Shown piece by piece: positions 55,064 through 64,000 of a stretch of DNA of 64,000 nt (position 1 is its first letter; each line of letters begins with the position of its first letter). Position numbers and translations under genes: made by a program. Source of the DNA: Tricholoma matsutake (lineage: Eukaryota; Basidiomycota; Agaricomycetes; Agaricales; Tricholomataceae). The notes under the pieces were generated by a model. The model was given only the letters and a program-made list of their open reading frames with translations. It did no database searches and was not told where the DNA came from. The stretch spans positions 2,976,001 to 3,040,000 of the forward strand of contig AP026538.1 in the NCBI GenBank assembly GCA_026075535.2, read 5' to 3'.

Positions 55064-57267
55064 TCCGCAACCCTCAGGATACAGCCATTGGGGCTGGGGG
55101 TTGCATTGACCTTACCCACTTGGCTGCCTACGTCCGTCTCAATGTGTCCACTCTTTCCGACCCTGACTCCCTAATCATCCTCTTAACTATTCCTGACCTT
55201 TCCACCCCTGTCAGAACCCTCATTGATTCTGGTTCATCCCACTGCTTTCTTGACTCCTCTTTTGTGTTGAATAACCAACTCAGCATGGAATCCATTAACC
55301 TGATTGGTTTACAACTCTTTGATGGATCTTGCAACTCCACCATAACTCAAGTCGCCCAACTTCCGGTCACCTTTCCTACCGGTGAAATGTTCAATCTGTC
55401 ATTTTATGTAACCTCGCTAGACTCTTCCTGTTCCGCAGTACTTGGTCATAACTGGCTGAAGCAATACAATCCATTGATTGACTGGTCTTCAAGCCAAATC
55501 ACTTTCTGCTCTGCTGATCATAGAGGTTCAGCACCCCAGACGTCTCCTTTGTCCCTGAACCTTCCAGTAGAAATCCTTGAATCCTCCGCATTTTCCAAAC
55601 CCCCCATTCCTCCTAAGTTTACACCTCCCGACATCTCTTTCATCAACGCTGCCACTTATGCACGTGCTAGCAAACTCCCTGGGGCAATAGCCTTCCAGAT
55701 GACCTTTGCTCCAGAAGGGTTATCCGCCCGCTCAACCCAATCCTCAATCCCGCTGGATTTATCCGACATTCCCGCCGAGTATCATGAATTCGCCAATGTC
55801 TTTAATAAGAATAAGGCAGACACCCTTCCTCCACATCGTCCTTACGACCTCAAGATAGAGATGGAGGATAATGCTCCTCCTCCTCCAGATCGCATGTACT
55901 CCCTCTCTCCCTCCGAATTAGAAGCCCTACGAGTCTTCATTGATGAAAACATCCACTCAGGCTTCATCCGTCCTTCTAAGTCTCCGCATGGAGCTCCTAT
56001 ACTTTTTGTCAAGAAGAAGGACGGTAGCCTCCGACTTTGTGTCGACTACCAAGGACTCAATTATCTTACGAAGAAAGACCGCTATCCCCTTCCTCTCATT
56101 TCCGACCTCCTTGACTCTCCCCGAAAAGCCCGCTTGTTCACCAAGATAGACTTGCAGCATGCTTATCACCTAGTCTGCATCGTGGACAGTGATGAATGGA
56201 AAACTACTTTCCACACCCGCTACGGATCCTTTGAGTGGTTGGTGGTTCCCTTTGGACTCACTAATGCACCCGCAGCATTCCAGCGTTTTATGAACGACAT
56301 CTTCAGCAACATGCTGGATGTTTGTGTCATCGTGTACCTCGACGACATCCTGATCTATTCAGATGACAAGTCCCAGCATGGGACTCACGTTAAAGAAGTC
56401 CTCCGCCGTCTCCGGAAAAATGGACTTTATGCCTCCCCACAGAAATGTGAGTTCCACAAAGACACCGTTGAATATTTAGGTTTCATCCTTTCACTGGATG
56501 GACTTTGGATGTCCGAGGATAAAGTCAAAACCATGCTCAACTGGCCCGAGCCTAGGAAAGTTAAGGACATCCAATCCTTCTTAGGCTTCTGCAATTTTTA
56601 CTGCCATTTCATTAACGGTTATTCAGGCATTGTCATCCCACTTACCCGCTTGACGTGGAAATCTGCACCTTGGGACTTCAACAAGAAGTGCCACGACACC
56701 TTTGAGAGGCTCAAACAAGAATTCACTCATGCACCCATCTTAACCCAATGGGTACCCGACTCACAAATGGTACTCGAAATGGACGCTTCCGACTATGCCC
56801 TAGCTGCTATCCTTTTGGTTTACACTGCAGATGGAGAAATCCATCCAGTTGCTTTTCATTCCCGCTCCTTCAATCCCGCTGAACTAAATTATGACACACA
56901 TGACAAGGAACTCTTGGCCATTTTCGAAGCCTTCAAACACTGGAGGCAGTACTTCGAGGGTTCCGCAAACCCAGTTGATGTGGTCATGGACCACAAAAAT
57001 CTTGAGTACTTCAGCACTACCAAGTTGCTCACCCGCCGCCAGGCCCGTTGGTCTGAGTACCTTTCCCAGTTCAATCTCGTCATCCACTTCCGCTGCAGGA
57101 AACTAGGGGCCAAGCCAGACGCACTCACTAGATGTTGGGACGTCTACCACAAAGGGGGAAATAGTGACTTCGTCTCTGTAAACCTGACCAACTTCCGACC
57201 TGTATTCACACAGGAACAACTCTCCTCTTCCCTCCATGCCACTTATCTCGCCACACCCATCCTTTGA
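55048..57267 (+). CDS. pol: Gypsy-C protease, reverse transcriptase and RNase H (open frame)
   Basis: The frame is open upstream of 55120 back into the end of gag (LGKIVRNPQDTAIGAGG), at -1 to gag. Retropepsin LIDSGSSHCFLD; RT with SPHGAPILFVKKKDGSLRLC, TKIDLQHAYHLV and active site VYLDDILIYSDD; RNase H with LEMDASDYALAAI, DTHDKELLAIFEAF, MDHKNLEYFST. Ends at TGA 57265-57267, whereas full-length relatives continue into the integrase. There is no ATG near the start; the first bases of the open frame are a TTG at 55120. Domain-complete for polymerase and RNase H. Confidence 0.88.
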   Translation, partial: RLGKIVRNPQDTAIGAGGCIDLTHLAAYVRLNVSTLSDPDSLIILLTIPDLSTPVRTLIDSGSSHCFLDSSFVLNNQLSMESINLIGLQLFDGSCNSTITQVAQLPVTFPTGEMFNLSFYVTSLDSSCSAVLGHNWLKQYNPLIDWSSSQITFCSADHRGSAPQTSPLSLNLPVEILESSAFSKPPIPPKFTPPDISFINAATYARASKLPGAIAFQMTFAPEGLSARSTQSSIPLDLSDIPAEYHEFANVFNKNKADTLPPHRPYDLKIEMEDNAPPPPDRMYSLSPSELEALRVFIDENIHSGFIRPSKSPHGAPILFVKKKDGSLRLCVDYQGLNYLTKKDRYPLPLISDLLDSPRKARLFTKIDLQHAYHLVCIVDSDEWKTTFHTRYGSFEWLVVPFGLTNAPAAFQRFMNDIFSNMLDVCVIVYLDDILIYSDDKSQHGTHVKEVLRRLRKNGLYASPQKCEFHKDTVEYLGFILSLDGLWMSEDKVKTMLNWPEPRKVKDIQSFLGFCNFYCHFINGYSGIVIPLTRLTWKSAPWDFNKKCHDTFERLKQEFTHAPILTQWVPDSQMVLEMDASDYALAAILLVYTADGEIHPVAFHSRSFNPAELNYDTHDKELLAIFEAFKHWRQYFEGSANPVDVVMDHKNLEYFSTTKLLTRRQARWSEYLSQFNLVIHFRCRKLGAKPDALTRCWDVYHKGGNSDFVSVNLTNFRPVFTQEQLSSSLHATYLATPIL

Positions 57268-58738
57268 CAAGCAGTAATCATGGACGTTGAGAAGCTCCAC
57301 AATGACATCTGCACCTCTCTTCCCCTTGACCCTATATCTTCCGTTCATCTCCCGACCCAACTGGACCATAGATGAGGCAGGACTTCTCCGCCACTTCAAC
57401 CGGATTTATGTTCTGGACGTTGCGGATCTCTGCCTCAAAGTCCTCCAATACAAACATGATCATATCCTCTCTGGCCACTTCGGACAAAACAAAACCCAGC
57501 AGCTTGTCTGCCGGGAATACATCTGGCCAAACCTCTGCACCTTCATCCAGGAATTCTGCAAATCCTGTACGACTTGCAAATGATCCAAATCGCCTCGACA
57601 CAGGCCCTACGGGTTCCTAAAGCAACTTCCAGTTCTGGAATGACCTTGGAATTCCATCTCCATGGATTTCATTGAACAACTACCCAACTCCGCTGGTCAC
57701 ACTGCTATCCTAGTCATCGTTGACCGCCTCACCAAACAGGGCATCTTCATTCCAACTGTCAATGAAATCACAGCCCAAGAACTAGCCAACCTGTTCGTCC
57801 TCCACATCTTCTCCAAGCATGGTGTTCCGTCGCACGTCACTTGCAACCGGGGATCCGAGTTTGTCTCTCATTTTTTCCGCTCTCTCGGAAAAGCACTCAA
57901 CATGCAGATCCACTTCACTTCCAGTTATCATCCACAAGGTGATGGTCAGACAGAATGACTTAACCAGACCTTGGAACAGTACCTCTGGATCTTCTGCAAC
58001 TATCAGCAGGACGACTGGTCTCACCTCTTGCCCTTGGGCGAATTTGCCTACAACAATGCTCCTTCCGCCTCTACAGGCGTATCACCTTTCTTTGCCAATA
58101 AAGGTTACCACCCAAACATTTCCGTCTTTCCAGAGCGCGACTTAGCTTCACAGCGCACCCGTGAATTCGTCGTCAATTTAGACGACCTTCACCAGGAACT
58201 TCGGAAACAACTTGCGGCCGCTCAAGAATGTTATCAAGGTCCTGCGGATAAACATCGGGCACCCACACCTGACTTTGACATTGGTGATTTTGCTTATGTC
58301 ACTGCGGAAAATATCCACACCACCCGTCCCTCCAAGAAACTCTCCGAAAAGAACCACGGTCCTTTTGAAATCATCGCCCACCCAGGAACTCACTCAGTTA
58401 CCCTGTGGCTCCCGGATCACATGTGGGCTATTCACCCTGTTTTCCATGTCTCTCAACTAGAGATACACTCCCCGAACACAATTCCAAATCAAGTACAACC
58501 TCCACCTCCTCTGATCACCATCAATGATGAGCTCGAATATGAGATCACCAAAGTCCTCGACTCCAAAGTCAACAACCAATGTCACTGCAAGATTCTCTAC
58601 CTCGTCCGATGGGAAGGTTACCAGGGAACCGACAAAGAGACTTCCTGGCTACCTGTTACGGAACTTGACCACGCCCAAGAACTCCTTGCAGATTTTCACA
58701 CCCGCTACCCGCAGAAAATCAGACCGTTACCCGCTTAA
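57268..58738 (+). pseudogene. Gypsy-C integrase and chromodomain, broken
   Basis: Zinc-binding part HDHILSGHFGQNKT ... CKSCTTCK after a frame change near 57300; stop TGA at 57581-57583; core from 57662: MDFIEQLP ... ILVIVDRLTK (first D), VTCNRGSEFVSHFF where the second catalytic D is N, DGQTE (catalytic E) before a TGA at 57956-57958. From 57971 the frame is open to 58738 with the C-terminal part and a chromodomain: YEITKVLDSKVNNQ ... ILYLVRWEGYQGTDKETSWLP. Integrase inactive. Confidence 0.88.
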
Positions 58739-58821
58739 AGACGATTCATGTTACTTATTCACTCAGTCTGAACTCAGAACAAACTTTATTGAAAAAAGAA
58801 TTTTTGGATCTGACCAGATCC
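58739..58821. other. Short spacer between chromodomain stop and antisense gene stop
   Basis: The two convergent reading frames end 83 bp apart (58738 plus, 58822 minus), so their transcripts must overlap or terminate here. Confidence 0.6.
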
Positions 58822-59836
58822 CTACACTACCTCCGCTTCTCCCTCTCCATCTTCGTCATCCTCTCCTCCGACTTCACCACCTTCCTCCACTTCTCCACCT
58901 TCCCCACCTTCATCCTCCTCTTCCTCACCCTCGCCCTCCTCCACGTTGTCTGCCTGCCTTTTTTCCAAATATCTTTGGAATCCTGCCCAGTCGTCTCCAG
59001 ACTGGCAGATCCCATGCCTCTCCCGTCGGGACTCTCATACTGCCTGCTCCACTTCCTCCTCATCCTCGTCACTCTCCCCCTTGATACTTTTGTCCGCCTC
59101 CCACTCTGGGTCCATTGCATCCTGGATCTCCTCCATTGACTCCCTCACCGCTGTTGCCACCTCCCCAAACACTTTCCTCACCACCTTCACCAGCTGCCGT
59201 AGCAGCTCCGCCACTTCTCCGCTGTTTTCTGGTGGGCCCGCTGTTCTCCCTCTGGACCTCGCTTTTCTTACTGTTGGGGCCTCCTGCCCCTCCCACACGA
59301 CCTCCTCGCACTTGTGCTTAACGCACATGCAGTTATCGCACACGCATCCCTTTGCACCCATCTTGAAGCACGAAATTTTTTGATATTGGCACCTAAGCCA
59401 CTTGTCAATCTGAAAACATTGAAAGAAAACCAACTACGCACCTTTTGCAGGGCAAGGCGGCCTGCACCTGCACCAGACTCGCCGATTCTTCTGACCCCAC
59501 CTGCGCCCTTGACATGGCAATCTTCTTCTTCTTTGGGGACTTGCTCCCCTTGGCCTCGTCCTCCAAACCCGCAGCTGCAGCCACCCGCTTCTTCTCCACG
59601 CGTTTTGCGGCCAAAGCCTCTTTTTTCTGCGCTGCTGCCTGGCGCGCCTCCTCTGCCTTCGCAGCCTCCTCTGATGCCTTTTGCGTCTCCTGCACCCGAC
59701 GTTCCTCCTCCCTTGCCACCTCCTCCAATTCTCTCACCTCCCGCTCCATCTGTTCTTTCATCTCCTGCTCCCTCTGTTCGTACTGAGCCTTCATTGCGGC
59801 CAATTTCAGTTGAGCGGAGCCTGCTGGGGGGGACAT
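58822..59836 (-). CDS. Antisense accessory gene of Gypsy-C: coiled coil, Zn2Cys6-like cluster, acidic tail
   Basis: Two exons, 59836-59442 and 59392-58822, joined by a 49-nt intron (59441-59393; GTGCGT ... TTGAC ... TTAG, phase 2); 322 codons in frame. Start MSPPAGSAQLKLAAMKAQ. Residues about 10-90 are a charged coiled coil (EQREQEMKEQMEREVRELEE). Across the splice lies a cluster C-KR-C-QYQKIS-C-x9-C-DN-C-x6-C, i.e. CX2CX6CX9CX2CX6C, the spacing of fungal Zn2Cys6 factors. The C-terminus is very acidic (about 50 residues rich in E/D/G). One internal TGA (59037-59035) sits where CGA would keep the frame. It lies between chromodomain and 3' LTR, opposite to pol. Role unknown; a DNA-binding regulator of the element is one idea. 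Compare 62024-63310. Confidence 0.7.
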
Positions 59837-59968
59837 TTTGTATAGGTGATGGAAGAAGGAAAACAACAAAATTTTTCAACCAATTGCCGCATTCAGGAGT
59901 CAACCAACTTCCTCATTTGGACTCGAACCTTCACGTGCCTCGTAGGCTCGGCACTAAGGGGGAAATAC

Positions 59969-60654
59969 TGTCACAACCCGTTCCTCACCCGCTCAGAACC
60001 CACAACCTTCTGATCTTTTCCACTTTTCCTAACTCAACTCCTACCACCTTCGTTCCGGCCCCCTTGCACTGCCCACACTGCTGTGCACCAGGCCGCCGTG
60101 TACAGCAACCACAGCTGCCTTCCAAGGCTGCCATCTAGTTTTGCAAATTTGACTATGGATTCCTGTGCGGCCTCCGCTAGGCAATTTATCTACGCAGTTG
60201 AGACACTGCTGCAGTTTCCGTTTCTGTTCCGCTCTCTAGTATTTAAGCTTAGTTAGTTTCACTTTGTATTCCTCAGTTTGTATATCGACATAGACTCAAC
60301 TTTACCCTGTCAATCTAAAACCTCCTTCTACTCCAACTCCTGACCTCTAAGAGTCTGAACTCCATTCGACTCAACCTCTAGTTCCCCTCTGAAGTTCTAG
60401 TCTCATCTGAACTTAACCTAAGTCCCTCCGTACTCCTTCCCACATTTACCTGCACTCTCCTGCTCCTATCTCTAAAACCTCTACCCAAAATTAGGACACC
60501 AGACGAGGTGAAGGGCGCAGCTTCTTACAAGCTGAAGCCAAGTCCTTTTCGTTACCCATCCACATAATCCGCTATGACCCAACAATCTTCTGCTCTCAGA
60601 CACCTGCCGGGTCTGACCGGATTCCGATGAGCCCTTTCAGATCAGTTCTTAACA
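59969..60654 (+). repeat. Gypsy-C 3' LTR
   Basis: 686 bp partner of 52950-53646; it lacks a few bases near 60235 (GCTCTTGTTCCGGACTCTAG is GCTCTCTAG here). Preceded by CTAAGGGGGAAATAC, a purine-rich tract. Confidence 0.94.
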
Positions 60655-61611
60655 GTGGCCCAACATGAAGGCTGACATCACCTGGTATATTCGAACATGC
60701 CATCTCTGCCAGGTTCATCAGACGCGAAACCTTCTGATTCCCCCCATAGTCATGATGCCAGCTCCTCTATTTGGCAAAGTTTACATCGACACTATGCAAA
60801 TGCCTCCATCAGCCGGATTCAAGTACATCATCCAAGGCCAATGTTCGCTCTCGACATATCCAGAGTGGTGAAAGCTTCGACACGAGAATGCGACAACCCT
60901 CGGCGAGATCTTCGAAGACATCATTTGTTGATGGGGCTCTCTTTATGAGATCATTAGCGACAATGGAAGCGCTTTCATCACCGCGATTGAGTATCTCTCC
61001 AAGTGCTACCATATTAACCATGTTCGCATTAGTGGTTACAACTCTCATGCCAACGGACTTGTCGAATGAAGCCACTTCGACATTTGCCAATCACTATTCA
61101 AAGCCGTCGACGAGACCAAAGCAAATGGTCAAATGGAGCGCACTCAGTCTTTTGGGCAGAACGAGTTATGGTTCATAAATGTATGGGTTGCTCCCCTTAC
61201 TTTGTTATTACAGGATCGCACCCCCTCATTCCCCTTGATATCTCTGAAGCCACCTACTTGCAATGCCCTCCCACTTCGATCCTCTCAACTACCAACCTCA
61301 TCACCAGATGTGCCATCACCCTACAGAAGAGATCCTCAGACCTCGAAGTCCTTCATTCGAAAGTCTTTTTGGCATGGCTCGAAGCTGCAAAGCACTTCGA
61401 ACAAGTTCACCAGCAAACAATTTATGATTATGACTTCGCAAAAGGTGACCTTGTTCTACTTCGAAACACACAGATCAAGAAATCACTCAATCAAAAGATG
61501 CGTGCACGATATCTAGGCCCACTCATTGTTATCAAACAAAATTATGGTGGTGCTTACATCCTTTGCAAATTAGATGGTTCTGTACTTCATCGACCCATTG
61601 CCACATTCTGA
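60655..61611 (+). pseudogene. Gypsy-B integrase (continued)
   Basis: Continues after Gypsy-C: PNMKADITWYIRTCHLCQVHQTR (zinc finger second half), VYIDTMQMP (first D), IISDNGSAFITA (second D), HANGLVE (E) before a TGA. The C-terminal part: a frame change near 61110, then NVW/MGCSPYFVITGSHPLIPLDI ... FAKGDLVLLRNTQIKKSLNQKM ... LGPLIVIKQNYGGAYIL, stop at 61609-61611. No chromodomain was seen, unlike Gypsy-A and Gypsy-C. Confidence 0.85.
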
Positions 61612-62023
61612 CTCCTCCCCTATCTCGCCAGAAAGTCCATCCCTCTTCCCCCGAACTTCCTCGACATCAACTCGAACTGTCTCGAAGGACTTTGAAAGAC
61701 TTCAGATGTTGACTCCGACATAGACGAACATTTTCCAGATATCAAACCCGACTAGCTATTCTTTTCCTTTGTTTTGAACATCGAACTTATAACTTCATTC
61801 TCATTTAGTGTACATTACAAGTTGTGATATCGCCATATAGCGTGGTCGTGCAAACTCAAAAGGGTTTTTCGGCCATGATGATTTACTGAGCCTTTCCCTT
61901 ATTTTCATATTTCATTTCTTTCCTCTTTCTTATCGTTTTCTTTCAATTATTTACGAAATTTTATTTAAAAAGATAGAATACAAAACAAAGTCCACAAAAA
62001 CACAAAAAAAAAAGAAATCCGTC
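61612..62023. other. Spacer between integrase and antisense gene in Gypsy-B
   Basis: A/T-rich, non-coding. It contains poly(A)-like AAAACACAAAAAAAAAAG near 61997-62013; on the minus strand this is a T-rich stretch just after the antisense stop. Confidence 0.5.
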
Positions 62024-63310
62024 CTACTCAGCCAGCAACCCTTCCAACCCCTCTATCTCATCTAACAACATCTCCGAATCAACTCGCCTCTCCACCAATC
62101 TTGCTACCCCTTTGTCCATCGCCTTGCTATCCTCCACCTCTCGAAACTCCTTTGCCTTTGCCTTTCCCTTTGACTTCTTTCCCTTCACCTTATCCCCTGA
62201 TGGTGTCGAAGGCCCCGCGATGTTTTCAATGGGCTCAATCGCCCTCACTGCACGAACTTGAATGACTAAAACGATCGATTAGAGAGCTCGAAACACGTCG
62301 AATGACACTTGTACCTGGTTTTGGGCACGAAGTCTCCTTTGCAGCCATCACTCACGTCACTACCACCATCATCGCTTCCTTGGCCTTTCAACCCCCACGT
62401 TTCAGCACATCCTCCTTGTGCACCCCTCGTCTTGAGACCCCCTCCCAGTAGCAGCCTTGGACCGCTTGCGTGCACTTGATGCACTTCAGCGCCCCCTTCT
62501 TGATGATACACAGAGGCTGCGACTGCATCTTGGTGCAATGATCACACTACAAAAAAGTCGATTAGCGAACTGGAAAGGACAAGACAGAACTCGACGACTT
62601 ACCGGGCCCTCGAACTCGAGAAGTCCGCTCTTGGCAAACTTCGCACACTTTGCATTCACCTCCTCTATCTCCAACTCCACTTCGCCGTCTTCCACATCTC
62701 CCACCTTTCGCTTCCCCAGCTCTACCAACTCCCCTCATCCAACTTCACCCTCATCATCATCAGCGAGTTCCGCTACCTCGATCACCTTTGCCTCCACCTC
62801 GACCTCCATGTTCTGCTCCTGCAATGCCTCCTTCGAAAGTGTCTTTGCACAGAAACTCTCGAGAAGTGCTCATTGCACGTCGACAAGAGGGGCCCTGCGC
62901 TCTTGCATTCTCTCCGCCTTCCACTCTGCCACCACCTGTCTCACCATCTCCTTGTCTTCCCGTCAATGCCTATCCATTGCCTCTCGTTCCTCCAGCTTGA
63001 TTTCCTCCTTCAGATCCAAAAACAACAAGTCTCTGCCCCACAAAACCCATTCCCAATGCGCCATCAGCTTAAATAGTTTGAATGCCTTGTCGACGACCTT
63101 TTGGATGGCCGGTTCATGTTCTTTGCCAAGATCGTCTGCCAACTCGTCATATTCAGCCTGCACAAGACGTTTCAGTAGATCGAACCAAAAGGAAAAAGAT
63201 GAAAATGTACCATCTTCTCACAAAAACCCTTACCCCACACTTTGAAATCGATGTCTTCCACCACACCGCATTCAGGCATGGACTTGGCATACTCGAGGAC
63301 CTTGGCATTC
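62024..63310 (-). pseudogene. Antisense accessory gene of Gypsy-B: charged helix, Zn2Cys6-like cluster, basic segment; several TGA stops
   Basis: Exons on the minus strand: about 63310-63233, 63157-62603, 62546-62315, 62265-62024. Introns of 75, 56 and 49 nt; the last two (GTAAGT...TTGTAG; GTACAAG...TTTTAG) join in phases 0 and 1. Exon 2 has AEYDELADDLGKEHEPAIQK ... VELEIEEVNAKCAKF. Exon 3 begins exactly with the cluster C-DH-C-TKMQSQPL-C-IIKKGALK-C-IK-C-TQAVQG-C (CX2CX8CX8CX2CX6C). Exon 4 has a K/G/A basic run and an acidic leucine-rich end (MLLDEIEGLEGLLAE). Five in-frame stops, all TGA and all explainable as CGA decay or near it. The 5' exon is uncertain. Same position and layout as the Gypsy-C gene. 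Confidence 0.65.
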
Positions 63311-63476
63311 AGTTGAGCTAAGAGAGAAATACCAAAGATTTGAGGTAGGGAGAATGATTGAGAGAGGAAGGAAATAACTGGTTCAATGTTTGTTTATCGT
63401 TTTCAACATGACCTCGTGACATCACATGTTTCAGATTGGCTGACTGGGACAGCCAGTATTTCACTTAGGGGGAGGT
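63311..63476. promoter_or_regulatory. Upstream region of the Gypsy-B antisense gene and polypurine tract
   Basis: Between the antisense gene and the 3' LTR. AGGGGGAGG at 63468-63475 is the polypurine tract for plus-strand priming. The antisense gene's promoter must lie here or in the LTR. Confidence 0.5.
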
Positions 63477-64000
63477 TGATAGGTCCACCTCGCACTATAA
63501 GGTCTGTAACCACTCACAGCAGTTCCACATCAATCTCCCATGGCACTCGGAACCCCTCGAACGCCTTAGGGCCTCGCAAAACACTCCCAAACAGGCTTCG
63601 AGTGGCCTCGCGCTACCCTGATCCCCCTTGATCCCCCTTGATCCCCCTCAAACAATTTAGGAACACTTCAAATGTGCTTGGCTGCTGTCATCATGGCCTC
63701 GGGCACTCTTACTACACACCGACGAGTCATAGCAAGGTTGACCAAGCTATTCGGCCACCAACTGAGCACGCGTGAGATGACTTAGGACGCAATGAGGCAA
63801 ATTTCTGACATTTAGATGGTTTGTAATGACATAGGACGAGTACATTTCACACATATCAGGACTCTGGAGATTTAATTCTTATCTTTTATTGTTTTACTCA
63901 GTGATAGAGGTTTATCTTTTATCCTAGACTTCACCTCATGTAGGCCTCATGTTCTCCTTCCCTTTTTTGGTAGTACCTCTTCAGAACTTATTTAAACTTG
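63477..64000 (+). repeat. Gypsy-B 3' LTR (truncated by window end)
   Basis: Begins TGATAGGTCCACCTCGC directly after the polypurine tract AGGGGGAGG (63468-63475). About 200 bp of it lie beyond the window. Confidence 0.92.

Larger units (their letters stand above)
52950..60654 (+). mobile_element. Gypsy-C: Ty3/Gypsy chromodomain element with antisense accessory gene
   Basis: 7705 bp; LTRs 52950-53646 and 59969-60654 (TGTCAC[GA]ACCC ... TTAACA); perfect 5-bp duplication GTGGC (52945-52949 and 60655-60659). Contains gag, pol, integrase with chromodomain and, between chromodomain and 3' LTR, a minus-strand spliced gene. LTR differences are mostly CG/TG/CA. Confidence 0.96.
40926..64000 (+). mobile_element. 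Gypsy-B: large Ty3/Gypsy element hosting two younger Gypsy insertions, extends past the window
   Basis: 5' LTR 40926-41646 (TGATAG ... CTATCA). Internal parts run gag, protease, RT, [Gypsy-A insertion], RNase H, integrase N-part, [Gypsy-C insertion], integrase, antisense gene, polypurine tract, 3' LTR from 63477. Deleting 45980-52027 and 52950-60654 with one TSD each rejoins QEDLKQAL and LQFWWPNMKAD, so both were inserted into a continuous pol. The right TSD is outside the window. Confidence 0.93.

Noticed and set aside
58997..59035. A 39-nt intron in place of the internal TGA of the Gypsy-C antisense gene
   Set aside because: GTATGA...CCAG would keep frame but is too short for introns of this genome; a CGA-to-TGA change is simpler.
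59268..59903. 211-codon Gly/Arg-rich ORF on the minus strand
   Set aside because: It is the wrong-frame shadow of the antisense Zn2Cys6-like gene, whose own frame gives the coiled coil and the cysteine cluster after splicing.
59314..60138. 274-codon plus-strand Pro/Ser-rich ORF
   Set aside because: It is the opposite-strand shadow of the antisense gene and runs into the LTR.

Overview
The window looks like repeat-rich genomic DNA from a mushroom-forming basidiomycete (Agaricomycetes). Three things point there: introns of about 42-56 nt with GT...AG ends; transposon families typical of that group (KDZ, SWIM-finger MULE, DIRS-like tyrosine-recombinase elements, chromodomain Ty3/Gypsy, Copia); and strong loss of CpG to TpG/CpA in transposon copies. 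I cannot name the species. Family names come from motif recognition by eye; no database search was run.

Only one gene looks like a non-transposon protein gene: a four-exon, minus-strand gene at 6742-9601 (902 aa, DEAH-containing, uncharacterised family). Most of the rest is a stack of nested mobile elements, and many edges can be fixed to the base from terminal repeats and target-site duplications (TSDs).

Layout. 1-471: 3' end of a LINE with its poly(A). 501-1160: solo LTR (TSD ATTGC) carrying six short hairpins. 1351-4283: 5'-truncated, decayed Ty3/Gypsy copy plus its 3' LTR (family Gypsy-A). 4284-6660: mostly anonymous, with a triple direct repeat next to a TATA-like box. 6742-9601: the cellular-type gene. 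9686-15482: a complete MULE DNA transposon with about 222-bp inverted ends and a 10-bp TSD, split by a 1.2-kb hAT-type non-autonomous element (10888-12101) and a solo LTR (13127-13698). 15877-17452: a Tc1/mariner element with about 220-bp inverted ends. About 17455-21830: a decayed DIRS-like element that has lost its RT core and carries a fold-back hAT-type MITE (21128-21570).

22387-38242: a Copia element (TSD CAATC) containing a hAT-type MITE (23197-24036) and, inside its integrase, a second element called X here (about 25393-35481). Element X itself contains a complete KDZ transposon (26102-34243, TSD TGTTCACT). 38243-40925: gene fragments, a solo LTR and an orphan KDZ-type terminus. From 40926 to beyond the right edge: a large Ty3/Gypsy element (Gypsy-B). 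It was hit by an intact-pol chromodomain Gypsy (Gypsy-A, 45980-52027, TSD GACTT) and by a third Gypsy (Gypsy-C, 52950-60654, TSD GTGGC). Removing both insertions rejoins the Gypsy-B reading frame.

The most unusual signals are: (i) antisense, intron-containing accessory genes between integrase and 3' LTR in both Gypsy-B and Gypsy-C, each encoding a Zn2Cys6-like cysteine cluster flanked by charged coiled-coil and acidic or basic segments; (ii) a KDZ-borne gene with an RNase H1 hybrid-binding (viroplasmin-type) fold signature; (iii) arrays of short hairpins, with changing but still paired stems, in the LTRs, the hAT element and element X; (iv) outward-facing tRNA-like A/B-box sequences in both ends of element X; (v) a pervasive CpG-decay pattern that accounts for most nonsense codons and most LTR-LTR differences.
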